Counted from the first letter of the stretch, positions 12,541 through 23,933 are shown. The stretch is 56,276 nt of DNA from Diphasiastrum complanatum (GCA_029204225.1 MU833454.1:1-56276); one strand, 5' to 3'. Numbers and translations: made by a program. Notes: generated by a model not told the origin, from the sequence alone.

Positions 12541-13350
12541 GATATCAGGTTATGTCAAAACAAGTATGTAGGTGAGATATTGGAGAGATTTCACATGACA
12601 GAGTGCAAACCTTCCATCACCCCTTGCGAAGTTGGTAAGAAATTATCTCGTATTGATGATAGTGCACATGTTGATGCTACACTATTTCGTCAGCTAGTTG
12701 GAAGTTTAATATATCTTACAACTACACGTCCTGATTTTTTGTTATGCTGTAAGTTTGATTAGCCAATTCATGTCATCACCCACTATGGACCATTGGAAAA
12801 CTGCAAAAAGGATTTTGAGGTATGTGAAAGGTACACTAAACCTTGGTCTAATCTACAAAAGACAAAGTGTTTTACCTAAGTTGCAAGGTTATGTTGACGT
12901 TGATTGGGCTGTAAGTATAGATAATAGAAAGTCAACAACAGGTTATACCTTCAATTTTGGTAGTGGCTGTTTTTCATGGTCTAGCAAGAAGCAAGATACT
13001 ATTTCTCTTTCTTCCACAGAAGCCGAATATAAAGCGTTGATTTCTGCTACCCAAGAAACTATTTGTAAATTGTTATGTGAGATTGGCATGAAGTAGGTAA
13101 ATCCCACTATTATTTTCTGTGACAGTCAAAGCGGAATACAATTGGCTAAAAATCCAATCTTTCACGCAAGGACAGAACATATTGAAGAAAATATCACTTT
13201 GTGCGTGACAAATTACAATCTGAAGACATAAGTATTGTACATTGTTCTACGTTGTTACAAGTTGCTGATATATTTACAAAAGCTTTAAGTAAGAAAAAGT
13301 TTGAAACTTTTAGAGCCAAACTTGGCTTAGACCAGGTCATGTAATTAGCT
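12541..13350 (+). pseudogene. Element T RNase H and pol C-terminus
   Basis: Connection sequence (MTECKPSITPCEVGKKLS) leads into RNase H: GYVDVDWAVSIDNRKSTTGY, SSTEAEYKALISATQE, then CDSQSGIQLAKNPIFHARTE after a stop at about 13094. A frameshift near 13190-13200 disrupts the last part (VADIFTKAL-like sequence near 13265). The C-terminus is complete up to about 13340, leaving roughly 90 bases to the LTR. Confidence 0.9.
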
Positions 13351-13424
13351 TTACTTGTAATGCTATCATGGAGGTATGTTCCATGAATAGAGTATACTCT
13401 AAAATAAGAAATGACGTTGATCAT

Positions 13425-13434
13425 TGAGGGAGAG
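13425..13434 (+). other. Polypurine tract of element T
   Basis: GAGGGAGAG lies directly before the 3' LTR at 13435, as expected for the plus-strand primer. Confidence 0.8.
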
Positions 13435-13683
13435 AGTTAAAATAGCAATGATCGACTTATACAGTGCTTTTTTATTTCGACGGCACCACGTGTGCTTAGT
13501 TCTAGAGTTAATGGGCCATCTTTCTTTTACGAGCCCTTTGAGTGTTTTTAAGGAACTCATCTTTGTACTTACGAAGTAGTTGAATATATAGTTTGAAGAG
13601 AGCAATTCTGAGTTCTTGTTGCACTTGACGTTGTGCTGTGGTGATTGATCCGGTCGGGTGTTTTCAATTGTGTTTTCTTAACT
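13435..13683 (+). repeat. 3' LTR of element T
   Basis: Same 249-bp length and ends as the 5' LTR, with seven substitutions by eye (for example CACATGTG here reads CACGTGTG, and ATTATCGGG reads GTTAATGGG). Followed by GGTCT, the right target duplication. Confidence 0.95.
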
Positions 13684-13688
13684 GGTCT
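13684..13688 (+). other. Target-site duplication of element T, right copy
   Basis: GGTCT, identical to 7715-7719. Confidence 0.9.
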
Positions 13689-13993
13689 ATCTCTAAAAAT
13701 GAATGTCCTCTTAGTAACATATTTCTATGCTACTTCTCATGCATACCCTTTCATGCTCCCTAGAAAGAAAACTACCTTTTTGACTAAATCCTTTTGAAAA
13801 GGTGATGTATTGTCTTTTTAAAAGTAGGAGGAATCGAAATTTTGTATTAAATCTTGGCCATAAGCTTGACTTACTTTTGTCAAAAATCTTTCTGGCCATG
13901 GGCCAAATTACAAAAGAATTACTAAATTTGATAACATGATTCTTCCTTGTTTTGACTTCTTCCAATTTTCCAATGAGCTAGAGATCATCACTT

Positions 13994-14432
13994 GTAAATC
14001 CTATAAACGTTATTGCAAAGTACAAAGGGATTGATTGTGGAGCCAAACCACCTAGCCAAGTAGAAACTTGAGATCAAACAACAATAGCTTTACCCCCAAG
14101 GCATAATGTGTAAATGTTAAGGAGGAGAGGAGATTAATAATTACAAACAACTAAAAGTTGGAAGTGTAGGAGGGCGAGGACAAGGGCAAGGGCAGATATA
14201 AACCCCAAAATGCATGTGCATGTGCCATGCAATAGTGTACACCCCTAACCCCAACTAGAGTTATTATTGGTATCCCTCACCATGCTTATAGTCATCAAAC
14301 ACCATGAATAGCTCCACATGTCACAATTGGAGGGGTGAAATTTTGAGGTGTAACTAATAATCTCGACAATTGAAGTGCCAAATACCAAAGTCATGGATTA
14401 TTCGAAATCTCCGGTAGTAGACATGGACGTAA
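13994..14432 (-). repeat. Decayed LTR, relative of the 42020-42500 LTR
   Basis: It shares scattered blocks with 42020-42500 in the same order: TGTAA start, TTGTGGAGC(C)AAACC, ACCCCCAAGGCATAA against CGCCCCCATGCCATGG, TAGTCATCAAACACCATG against TAGTAGTCAAACACCATG, and TGGACGTAA(T) against TGGACGCAA(C). The sequence just left, GCTAGAGATCATCA at 13977-13990, could be a decayed reversed primer site (compare GCTCTGATACCA). It could be the 5' LTR of element A, but its TATTACGTCC start on the minus strand does not match the TGTTAGATTT start of A's 3' LTR. It is more likely a separate or solo LTR. Confidence 0.5.
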
Positions 14433-17160
14433 TAGCCTACCTCTGAACTATTACGATAGTGAAAAAAAAAATGGGTATTTTAGTCAATTTATTGTAAAAG
14501 AAAATAGCAAATATACTTGCAAAATTGGGGAGTGTTCCCAAGGAAACGATCTTGAGCTTGTATTTTTCTAGTAAATGCACACTGGCTATCACTCTACATT
14601 ATAAATCTTTCGTAATGTTGATAGAGGTATTCCAATGAAATAACTATTGCGTATATCATAAATATTGTTTCCAGTTAAAGTATATCACAACTTCAAAATA
14701 TGTTGAATATGGAAATTGTCCTTGTACATTTGCCGAAGCTATGTTCATGCCACATTGAGTGACACTAAGTTGTTGCTAGTATGCATAAAACTTTGAATGG
14801 TTACATGGTCATCACTAGTCTTCCTTGGATATTCCCATGATTCTTTGAGAGAAAAGGTATACCATATACTACAGATTATTCACATTGCAAAATAACCATT
14901 AAGGGTATTAGTCATTTGCTATAGATGTTTGTTGATAAGTGATCTTAGCAAGTTATTCTTTGTTTGGCAATAATGGGTGTTCCTCTAGTATAATTTGTGT
15001 TTCTTCCGACCATTCTGCTTGGGGTTCATCCATGCCTTTCACATGTGATCTTATCTATCTAGCACTTGATGTTCTTTTATCATCATCGTGGATGTCTTAT
15101 TTATTTTCTTTTCTAAGGTGGTTGATATATTCAATTTCTATGGGCGGAGTGCATAGGATGCTTGGCACATTAGAGAGATGTGATGTCTCCATGTAGTGAT
15201 CTTTTCTTTGTTTGAGACTAGGACCAGGAACTTGTTGAAGGGTATGTGTCTCTCATGGTTATTTTCTTCATGAAGTACTTGGTGCATATATTCCAATTAT
15301 TGGATGAACATGGTAGATTTTTTTGGCAACCAAAATATATTTGATTCATGCACTTGCAAAAAAAATTCAAAGTTTTTAACTAGATAGTCGACAAGTTCAT
15401 CGCCCATTGAATCAACAATGGCCACTATTTTGAGTTAAATTTGTACATGAAAATCTTTTGGTTACATCTTATTATGATGGTGAAGGGCCTCATGTACTCC
15501 TAATCCTAGTAGTAGCCGACAATATTAGACTTAAGAGCTAATGTTTGTCCTCGAAGCTAAGGCTAGGATTTGTGTAGGTCGCACACCAAGAGTAGACATT
15601 AGGAGGTGAGATTACTAAGTATACTAGTTAGGGACTCATGGGCTATGAGTATATCTAGCATGCAAGGCACCCTAGTGCTTCATTTATTCATGGATAATTG
15701 ATTCTACCATATGGATGGTGAGTCTTGTATCTAAAGTGTAGTGGGTTGCATCCTTGTTGGATGGAATAGGGTGGTATGGGACATCATCGTTGGTAGTCTA
15801 GAATAGATGGTGCTAAGGCTAATCTCACTACAAGGGGATGAGTGTATGTGCTATCAAAGTAAAAAAAAGAGCATAGCACATTTGTATTAGCTAGAGTGAA
15901 GAAGATTACACTAAAATAGAGATTATTATAATCACTTGGTATTAGGCTCCTCGATTGATGGCCTCACTAGGCTCAATGTCAACATTAGAAAATAGTAATC
16001 AATAGAATACTATGGCTGAATTAGTCAGTATTACTACATTGGTAGATCTATGAGTGTTGTAGTTTGTGGCAATATGCAAATTTATTAATGTCAAACTTTC
16101 CATGTTGTAGGACGTTTTTTCAAAAACAAATCCAACCTAAGAAAGGAGCAATTATAATCGCAAATGATAGCATAATCAATGTGTAAAATATTGTACAATT
16201 TTGTAACAATTTTTGGTGCTACATTGAACACGAAAATTGAGTGATTTATAGGCCTCGCTTGTGGAGATCCCAAAATTAAATTTGAATGCATCTATTTTTT
16301 GTGTTAAATAAAGCTACTATCAAATAACTTGGCCAACAAGTAAATCATTCTAGTCATTACAGTATCGGTGATCCATCCTTCTACACCTAAATACTTGGTT
16401 TGTGGTTGACTCCTTGTTTGCAACTACTTCCTCAAATATATCAACTTCAAGTTTGAAGACTTCTTCGTCAAAATCTAAATCAAAGTGAAAGTCAAAGGAT
16501 CAAGATAAAGGGCGCAAGGATGAAGATGGTAAAGTAGCTCAAGTGAAAGGCTCATTCAAAGAAACATCAAGATCAAGCTACTTATCCAGGAACATAAGAG
16601 ATCTATATTAAGACATACTCATTTGCCCTTAAACAAGGTTGTTGGACATTAAGTGAGAAGGTGTGTCAAGGTCTAGGATGATAGACATCATCAAGGACAT
16701 TATTACTTGTCGTGCTCTATTTAGATCAAATATAGCCTAGGTTATGCAAGTTAAGTCAACTCAAGGTCACCTATTTTATGGCATATAGGCTTATCAATCT
16801 CAATTCTGAGCAACTACATGATAATGCTATCATGGAGCGTTTTGACTGATTATAGAGTTCCATTCTGAGACAATTACAATCTAGTATGCACAATGACCAC
16901 CTACCTATGAATTCTAGAAGGAGGTCCCCAACACATATAAATAAACCACAAGCTTGAACTGAAATGCAACACATAGTGAATAGTAGATTGGAAGCTTATA
17001 ACGTACTTTGAAGGCCAATTGACCTGAAGCAACCAAGAAACACATTCGGAGCCCAGAAATCGATTCAGAGCGCTACAGCAGATTAAATGGTCCAGTGCAA
17101 ACTCCAGAGATCGCAAAGTACAGCAATGAGTTTCTTGGCACCTCTCCTAACATATCAGCA
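14433..17160. other. AT-rich stretch without recognised genes
   Basis: Only short frames without recognisable motifs. A sequence near 15940 (TTGGTATTAGGCTCC) weakly resembles a tRNA-primer site, but no LTR end or gag supports it. Probably old repeat or intergenic DNA. Confidence 0.5.
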
Positions 17161-17464
17161 TCGATCCCTATGCAAAGACACCTTTGAACAACCAGCACTG
17201 CAGCTCACAATCAACCACCTCAACTTTCCAAAGTAAGTACGTTATATGCAACTGCTGAATCCTGATGTGTTGATGGAATGGATCAGGCCTCTGCCGTGTG
17301 TACATGTCTAGAGCTGCTCGAATATGGTATATACATCTCACGTCGTGTCTTTCAATTCTCAACTGTGACTACGATCAGATAAATAAGTATTTGAAATTTG
17401 CTAAAACGGCGTCGGACAAGACAGACTATGGTATACTTCTCGTTAATCAGTTACTTCAGGTCAG

Positions 17465-17767
17465 TCATGGCAGTTCTTTGGCACCTCGCTTCCTGGCTTT
17501 GGACGTGAGAGATTCTGTGACGGTGGCTACAGATCCATCAATATCATCCTTTGAAGACACCTTTACAGGCACAAGCACGGAGCTGCCGGTGGCTTCAGTG
17601 TGACGAGCAGCAAGGCGCCAGGCAACGAAAGCAATAAACCCAATATGCGCCACAATTACCAAAGACCACAGAGCAATTTCACCCAAGGTGCCCCAATCCT
17701 CATCAAGCAAAGCTTCCTCACGCTTTTCCAAGCGATCAGAGAGATCTTTCAGAAACTTTGTTGCCAT
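17465..17767 (-). CDS. Small single-pass membrane protein, probable host gene
   Basis: A 100-codon uninterrupted frame on the minus strand. The first 28 residues are a charged amphipathic helix (FLKDLSDRLEKREEALLDED). Residues about 31-51 are one hydrophobic segment rich in Ala, Ile, Val and Trp, followed by the basic WRLAARH. The last 40 residues are polar and end in a basic patch (SKARKRGAKELP). The composition is far from the surrounding transposons, and the start follows a pyrimidine-rich leader. With no cleavable-looking signal and a basic flank after the segment, an organelle or endomembrane anchor is possible. I do not recognise the family. The ATG at 17767 is the only start before the conserved-looking helix. 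No intron is needed to explain the protein; an intron in the 5' leader is possible. The main alternative is the last coding remnant of a larger gene. Confidence 0.6.
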   Translation of the reverse strand: MATKFLKDLSDRLEKREEALLDEDWGTLGEIALWSLVIVAHIGFIAFVAWRLAARHTEATGSSVLVPVKVSSKDDIDGSVATVTESLTSKARKRGAKELP

Positions 17768-17938
17768 ACTATATATTCCCGTTCCTGTAGGCTGTCACCA
17801 GATCGTTACTGAATCAACTAGCTCCAGCAACTAAGCCTTGAGCTTCAATCCTGTCGCCTCACATGTAATTGTATGACTTCGAAAGCGATTGTGAGATGCG
17901 AGAAGACATAGACAAGATTGGAGTGGGAGCTGCGAGCA

Positions 17939-17974
<36 letters not shown>

Positions 17975-18050
17975 GGGGAGCAGCTGCTGAGCAAGCAAGA
18001 GTAAAGAAGAATAAGAGAGGAGGATATGCGGATCTGAGCGGCATCAATGG
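17768..18050 (-). promoter_or_regulatory. Probable 5' leader of the membrane-protein gene
   Basis: Read on the minus strand this stretch is pyrimidine-rich, with a (CT) run at 17971-17942, as in many plant 5' untranslated regions. No clear TATA box was found upstream of it. CCTACAG about 25 bases before the ATG could be a splice acceptor. Confidence 0.4.
17942..17971. repeat. (GA)15 microsatellite
   Basis: About 15 GA units in the probable leader of the minus-strand gene. Confidence 0.9.
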
Positions 18051-18770
18051 CCAGATACTTGTCTTTGTACCCCCGATGCCTCTCTACTTTTCTTCTATTA
18101 TCCTTTAGAGTAAGTGCTTAGTGCACTTATTCCAATCTCCAATTTTCTATTGGATATTAGATTTGTAGTGGCTTAGGACCTATTTCATATGAGACTTATC
18201 AACATGGACAATCTTGGGAGTTGATTTGAGGCTAGAATGTGCACAAGTTTCAAAGTATGTGTGCATATCACCTGGTACAATGCCCCGCGTTGGGCCTTCA
18301 ACGCACCGCCTGGCCATTTGGCCCCAACGCGTTGCTTGCGTGGCAAGGCGGCGTGGGGGCAGCGTTGCCCAGGATTTGTGGAAAATGGGGCTGTGCTCTC
18401 TCACCTTTCACCTACTGCCTCTCACATTTCAACCAGTGCCTTGTTTGTGCCCATCAAATGTGACAAGGGAGCAGCTGATTATGTTCCACTAAAATGACAA
18501 CGTGTGTATTAAAGATAGGGGATGAGGAAAGGTGATTGTGCACTCCTCATTGCTTTGCTCATCGTTATCAAGTGCGCTCAGAATGGCTTCCACAATTTCC
18601 TTATGAAGATCTTGATGCAATGTGCTACTCATAGTTCTGTGAGAATTTGCTAGGAAAGAAAAATTTAGATAGTTCAAATCATTGGCTTCTTGTGCTTCTC
18701 ATGCAATGCTTTGATTGCAATTGATAGGTAAGCGTTGACTTGCTATCTTTTTCATTGAATGTTGGGTGTG
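18051..18770. other. Stretch without recognised genes, GC-rich centre
   Basis: A GC-rich patch at about 18280-18365 (GCCCCGCGTTGGGCC, CCAACGCGTTGC, GGCGGCGTGGGGGC) lies in an AT-rich surround. Frames cross it in several phases, but none resembles a protein I know. Confidence 0.4.
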
Positions 18771-18774
18771 ACGT

Positions 18775-19010
18775 TTAAGGCTTTTTTAGCAACGGGAATA
18801 GCATAAACAAATGTCCCTATAAATGTCGCTATAGTTAACTTTAAACGTCGCTAGTGGACCAACACTTCGTGACATAACACCGATGAAAGAAACAAATTTA
18901 GTGACACTTTTGTGACGATTAAACGTCTTTTAGCGACACTTGTTTGGCATTCTTATGATTGTCGTCGGGTGACGACTAATTACTATCTAAATTCTAATAA
19001 TGTTTGAGTG
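18775..19010. repeat. CACTA-like subterminal repeat cluster
   Basis: The motif (A)GTCGCT(A) and its complement TAGCGAC recur in both orientations: AATGTCGCTATAG, AAACGTCGCTAGTGG, TAGTGACAC, TTTTAGCGACACTTG, GTCGTCGGGTGACGAC. Dense short repeats of TTTAGCGAC type in both orientations are typical of the subterminal regions of CACTA (En/Spm) transposons. No CACTA terminus could be placed, so this is an inference. Confidence 0.35.
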
Positions 19011-19937
19011 TCGAAATGACAATGATGATATATTTGGTTTGTTTTATATAGCCGAATCCATGGGATGAAAAAAGTCATTATGATTGTGCCAATTGCAAGG
19101 ATTGAAATATTGCAAAAGACACATAGTCAAAGATCGCATGTGGAGGAGGCCTCCTCCAGAACTTGATCAAGAGGGTCCTCCAACAAACCCAAAAGATGCT
19201 CAAGGGATTGAAGATCATGTCATGAAAATCAATCCATTTGTTTGCAACAAACATTTATGAACATATATTGTCATGAACTGTTCATTGTTATTTGCAACTT
19301 TTATGGTAATATATTTTATTGCAAAATAATTTTTGTTTGATGTTTGTACTTGTAGGAAAGTGAATGTGATTACAATCAGAATATTGTTCTTGATGTCACA
19401 ACCAATGAGCTACAACCACATGCGATTCCTATTAATCGGCCTATACCAAGTGGCATGCAAGAATTGTTGACATGCCCATCCACACCTTAGATGGCTAGAA
19501 AGAAGGGGAGTTTGTGTGGATTTCAGATCATCATTAGCATTAGATGATGATTTGGTGTGTGATAATTTGGTGGACGATGTTGATGAGGTCATAGGTCTAG
19601 CCACAATAAATGATGTTGATGGCGTTAAAGATTTTCTTTGGAGTTTTTTGAAATTGAAATGGAGTCACCCATTGCGAGCCTCTTCAAATCATCTTCTATT
19701 AATACTATGGACTGCCTTCTTGTAGATAGAGCACGTCATGGGAGACAAATCAAGGCACTAAATAAAAGTTTAAAACTTTGTGTGTTCAATACTATGGGCG
19801 AGGTGGTGAGATGTGGAAAGTATACATACATTGATGGAAGACCACATGAGGTTGGAAACATAACAAAATTTCTATAGAGTTTTTATGGTTTTCCTAGTTT
19901 AACAAATTGTATTTTTGAAGAGCGTAATAGCTAAGAA
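19011..19937 (+). other. Unassigned stretch with weak coding signal
   Basis: Short plus-strand frames at 19362-19490 and 19516-19877 are acidic, then basic (DDDLVCDNLVDDVDEV; VDRARHGRQIKALN), and are shifted against each other. They could be a decayed transposon protein of the CACTA-like element to the left. I recognise no domain. Confidence 0.3.
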
Positions 19938-20900
19938 TGTTGGATTTACCCCTTCTCCCTAAATCTATAAGCTAATCTAGTTCCATTCATGCAGTCCTTA
20001 TGATTTGAAATCTTTTAACTTCATCAATTTTTTGCAAGTCACTATCCGTAAACAACTTGTAAGGAACCTATAAGGCTTTCTATTACGAGCCATAATGATC
20101 ATTTCAAGTTCCCATTAAGAACACATAAAGGATTTGCAAGGAACTCTTAAGTAACTCGTAAAGCTTCCTCTTATGAGTCATTATAATCGTCAATCATAAA
20201 GAGCATGTAAGGAACTCATAAAGAGCCCACAACAAAACTCATACATAAGTCATAAGTAATCTGTAAGGAACCATAAGGAAAGTTGTTACGAGGGCACTAC
20301 AACATTGCCCATAACAAGCCTGTAAGGAAAGCTGTTACGAGGCAATATGAATAGGAAATGAAGACCTACGAGCAATGACATAAGACAATATCTCTAATGA
20401 AGATCCTATGAGCAGTTTTTGACAGACAATGACGTGCAACCACCATGAGCCTCACGACTGACATTATGGACTAATCCATTCTTTCAATTATGCCTTGTAA
20501 TTAAAGTGTACAGATATAAATAAGACACATAGATGCAAAATGTAATGTGAATAGATTGAATGTCGTGTGCACTTTCCTACAATTCTAATCAAACTATTTT
20601 CAAGAAATATCATGTTGTGTCATTGTGTATTTTTGTTACGTATGATTTTCTTTGCAGATAAATAAATCATAGAATGAACGTGATTGTCTAATGTTGAATG
20701 CTTCTGAATGCCTTTGTTGATCATTGCTTTTGTGCACAATTTAATTCATGTTTGGCTACGTAATCAATTGCATAGATTATGAAGATTTCAAAGTTTCAAT
20801 AAAGTAGAGCTTAAAATTTATTTTGAGCTTGAATTTGATAGGCATAGTTCAACGCATTGAGAAAAATTAGATCTGTTTTAATTTTTGTATTTTTCCAACA
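19938..20900 (+). repeat. 5' LTR of copia element B (963 bp)
   Basis: Starts TGTTGGATTTACC and ends TTTTTCCAACA, with inverted terminal repeats TGTTGGA / TCCAACA. A degenerate primer site follows at once. The first third holds many diverged copies of a short motif like (C)GTAAGGAACTCATAAG(G), alternating with TTACGAG and TTATGAG. Related sequence recurs at 30559-30835 (start of LTR), 36794-36925 and about 40700-40937 (end of LTR). Confidence 0.85.
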
Positions 20901-20912
20901 TGGTGTTAGAGT
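20901..20912 (+). other. Primer-binding site of element B (decayed)
   Basis: TGGTGTTAGAGT matches the iMet primer site TGGTATCAGAGC with a few transitions; it abuts the LTR end. Confidence 0.7.
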
Positions 20913-21056
20913 GGACATTAGAGCATTCATGAACTTCAATTCAAAAAGCATAAATGATCAAAACTTCTATTTTGATACAATGTCAGCATTCACTTATTGA
21001 CTTGAATTCATTAAGTTCATTTTGTTATCTGCATTTATTTGTCTCGAATCTCCACA

Positions 21057-23498
21057 TGGATCCTCAATCGAAAGCTAGTTTAATCGCAAACAAGCTGGAA
21101 GGTCCAAACTATCATATGTGGAAATTCAAAATGAAGGTCATACTGATGGCCAAAGAACTTTGGAAAATACGCAAAGGTGTTGAACTACTTCCCAATGCTG
21201 ACGAGCAAGCCATGTCTAAATAAAAACTCAAGGATGGTAAGGCTTTTGTCTTAACCATCCTAAATGTATTAGACACACAAATCAGCCACATCAGAGCTAC
21301 GCACTATATGAAGTGAGGGATCTCACTTCAAAACTGCATCTAAGAAAAAATTATTCTCTCTCAGAATGTCAGAAGGTGATTCTATCCAGAATCATGTTAA
21401 GACAATTCAGGACTCTATTGGAGCAAATGGCAACAATTGATTCGGTCATTGATGACTTCGATCAATGCAGTGATGACCTTACTATCTAGCCTGCCATCAT
21501 CTTACGAGAACTGGGTGATGGTCATTTCGACACACTCATATCTCTCGCTATCTAAAGTCATAACTTTGATGCTATAGGAGGACATTCAAAGGAATGGTGC
21601 ATCCTCATCTTCCACTGAAGACTCACATGCTCTATACTCAAAGAAAGATTCAAAGAAGTAGGAGAAGCAGAAGTAGGCAGTCAAGCAAGCAGACGCCAAA
21701 CAAAAGCAATCACACAAGCCTACATAGAGTCTAAATCAACAACCTCATAAATTTGAAGAAGATGTTCTACAAATACTGCAAGAGAAAGAATCATGAGATC
21801 CAGGACTGCAGAATCCTCAAGTTCAACAACAACAAGAAGAAGAAGGCTGGACCAGCAAGCCAATGTAGTAGCGCAACATTGCAGGACCTTAATGATGAAA
21901 ATGAGCTGAATGTGTCTATGGTGAACCATCGACATGTCCAGCAACATGAAGAATGGTTTCTTGATTTTTTAGCTATACAACATATAACAAGCCATCAAGA
22001 ATAATTTCCATGACTATTCGGCCTACAATACATAAGAAATTTATTCACCTTGGAGACAATAGCTCACACATGATAGAAGATGAGAGTACTGTCAAGCTGA
22101 GTTATTAGAGTGGTGAATCCAAACTCATTCCAAAAGTTTTGTATGTCCTAAATCTTGCAACAAACCTACTGTCTATCAACAGGATCACTAATTTAGAGCA
22201 TAGGGCAGAGTTTGGATCAGAATCATGTAGAATTCTTGATAAGGCAAATAGCATCATTGCACTTGGAAAAAGACATGGATATATTACTAATTATTCCTAT
22301 GTGACTAACTGTGTTTTAAAAAACTCAATCTTGGTCAATAAAGAATTGATTTGACATTATAGACTTGGGCATTTGAATCATACATCTATTGCTAATATGT
22401 CTAAACATTCTTTAGTTCTTGATTTTGATTATCAAAGTAGCAAGTTTGATCCTCCAACCTGCCAAGACTGTATTATCGGAAAGTAGGCTAGAACACCTTT
22501 TAAATCGAATCAATAATATGTATTCAAAAATCTTTCAGACATAGTCCATTCAGATATATGTGGGCCAATGCAAACACTATCATTATTTGATGTTGAACTC
22601 TTACATTCATTGATGACTATTTAAGAAGAGCTGATGTATATTTCATGAAGCACAAATTTGAAGCCTTCCACTTCGTCAAGATCTACAAAGAGCATGTTGG
22701 TGAACCACGGACGTGAAGAAAGGTCACAGCTCTTAGGATTGACAATGGTGGTAAATACATATCCAATGCATTCAAGGAATTATGTTCAACCAATGGGATT
22801 GAACATTAATTTATGGCTTCCTACGCTCCATAATCCAATGGACTTGTTGAAAGAAAAAATAGAACCTTGGTTGAATTGCCAAATGCATGATTTCTCATGC
22901 ATCATTACCCAAATCTTTTTGGCATCACGATGTTTTCACATAAGCTTATTCATAGAATAGATCTTCAATCAAAGGTCTATCTAATAGTAAGACTCCTTGT
23001 GAAGTCTGGATTGGTTCAAGCCTTCATTAAAACATTTGAAAGTTTTTAGATGCATGGCCTATGCTCATGTTTCTAAAGACACTAGAAAGAAGTTGGATGA
23101 TCATTCCATAAAAACAATCTTTGTTGGTTATTCTTTTTCAAATGGTATGTATAAGTTGTATAATCCTACTACGTCCAAAATAATTACTAGCAGAGATGTT
23201 ACATTTCTTGAAGATCAGTTCATTGACCTGAAGGGCGAGAACAAGATCATATCCGACCAGAAGCGTATGTGCTTCACGGCAAAGATAATTTTCTACAAAC
23301 TCCACAAGGCATTGTATGGCTTGAAGCAATCTCCAAGAGCATGGTTTTAGAGAATCAATTCATTCATATCCAATAGGGATTCCAATGGGGAGGTCAACTT
23401 AGATGAAATCCATACGCTTAGGGATACATAGATGCAAGTTGGGCACATGATATTGATACACAAAAATTCACATTTGGATTCGTATTCATCTTCAACAA
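21057..23498 (+). pseudogene. Element B gag-pol, heavily decayed copia
   Basis: Gag starts at 21057 (MDPQSKASLIANKLEGPNYH), 156 bases after the PBS, and is stopped at about 21221. Fragments follow in order: a zinc knuckle (FYKCKRKNHEIQDC-like; YCKRKNHEIQDC at about 21775), a protease remnant where DSGA reads DFLA (about 21962), pre-integrase (RLGHLNHTSIANMSKHS), integrase core (IVHSDICGPM, IDNGGKY), then VFRCMAYAHVSKDTRKKLDD. A deletion after the DQFIDLKGEN block joins directly to late RT (YKLHKALYGLKQSPRAWF, about 23290-23350), so the YVDD palm region is missing. Another deletion joins to RNase H (ASWAHDIDTQKFTFGFVF), which stops at 23498 where gypsy G begins. Many stops and frame changes; non-functional and old. 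Confidence 0.88.
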
Positions 23499-23700
23499 TG
23501 TAGGAACTTGCCCTCCTACCATTCCAGTTGCTTGTTTTCATTACCAATTTTCTCTCTCTACACTTGCATCCTATTTCGTGGCTCAAGGGTGAAGCTACTA
23601 GAGATTGATCGATGGCTTCTCATTGGTTGGGTGGTTTTACTCCACTGTGTCCTCTTTGCGTTTGTCTTGTAAGCATGATCTTGAGGAGCTTTTCCTTACA
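23499..23700 (+). repeat. 5' LTR of Ty3/gypsy element G (202 bp)
   Basis: Starts TGTAGGAACTTGCCC and ends CTTTTCCTTACA, with near inverted repeats TGTA(A)GGAA. It begins inside the RNase H frame of element B, so G is nested in B. The preceding AACAA would be the left target duplication; the right copy was not found. Confidence 0.75.
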
Positions 23701-23701
23701 G

Positions 23702-23713
23702 TGGTATTGGAGC
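23702..23713 (+). other. Primer-binding site of element G
   Basis: TGGTATTGGAGC, one base after the LTR, resembles the iMet-type site used by many plant LTR elements. Confidence 0.65.
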
Positions 23714-23933
23714 AAGGCTTACGAAGATCAAAGAACTTGGAGTTGTGAAGCTTTTCATCGGATTTTTGGTAGTGGATCAATCGGATTTCTCTTATAAGTG
23801 GAAAACAAGCTTCCAAGTGGGTGATTTCTTAGTGTTTTCACTTGCATGTCTTTAAGATCCATATTTGTCGACTTTTTCCAGAGTTCTATAGAATGATATT
23901 CATGATAGCAATTTGTGAGAGTTTTTCAGAGTT

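Larger units (their letters stand above)
7720..13683 (+). mobile_element. Complete Ty1/copia retrotransposon T (5964 bp) nested in element A
   Basis: T has two 249-bp LTRs, a primer site, a long leader, gag, protease, integrase, RT, RNase H and a polypurine tract in copia order, and is flanked by a 5-bp target duplication. It inserted into the 5' leader of minus-strand element A, in the opposite orientation, so A continues at 13684. The LTRs differ at 7 of 249 positions by eye (6 transitions, 1 transversion), so insertion is fairly recent compared with the other elements in the window. The coding region has several stops and frameshifts and could not give a functional polyprotein. Unusually, the LTRs do not have TG...CA ends. 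Confidence 0.95.

Noticed and set aside
15935-15960. TTGGTATTAGGCTCC as an LTR primer-binding site
   Set aside because: No LTR end before it and no gag after it.
20285-20300. CACTACAACATTGCCC as a CACTA transposon end
   Set aside because: It lies inside the B LTR, without a partner end or 3-bp duplication.
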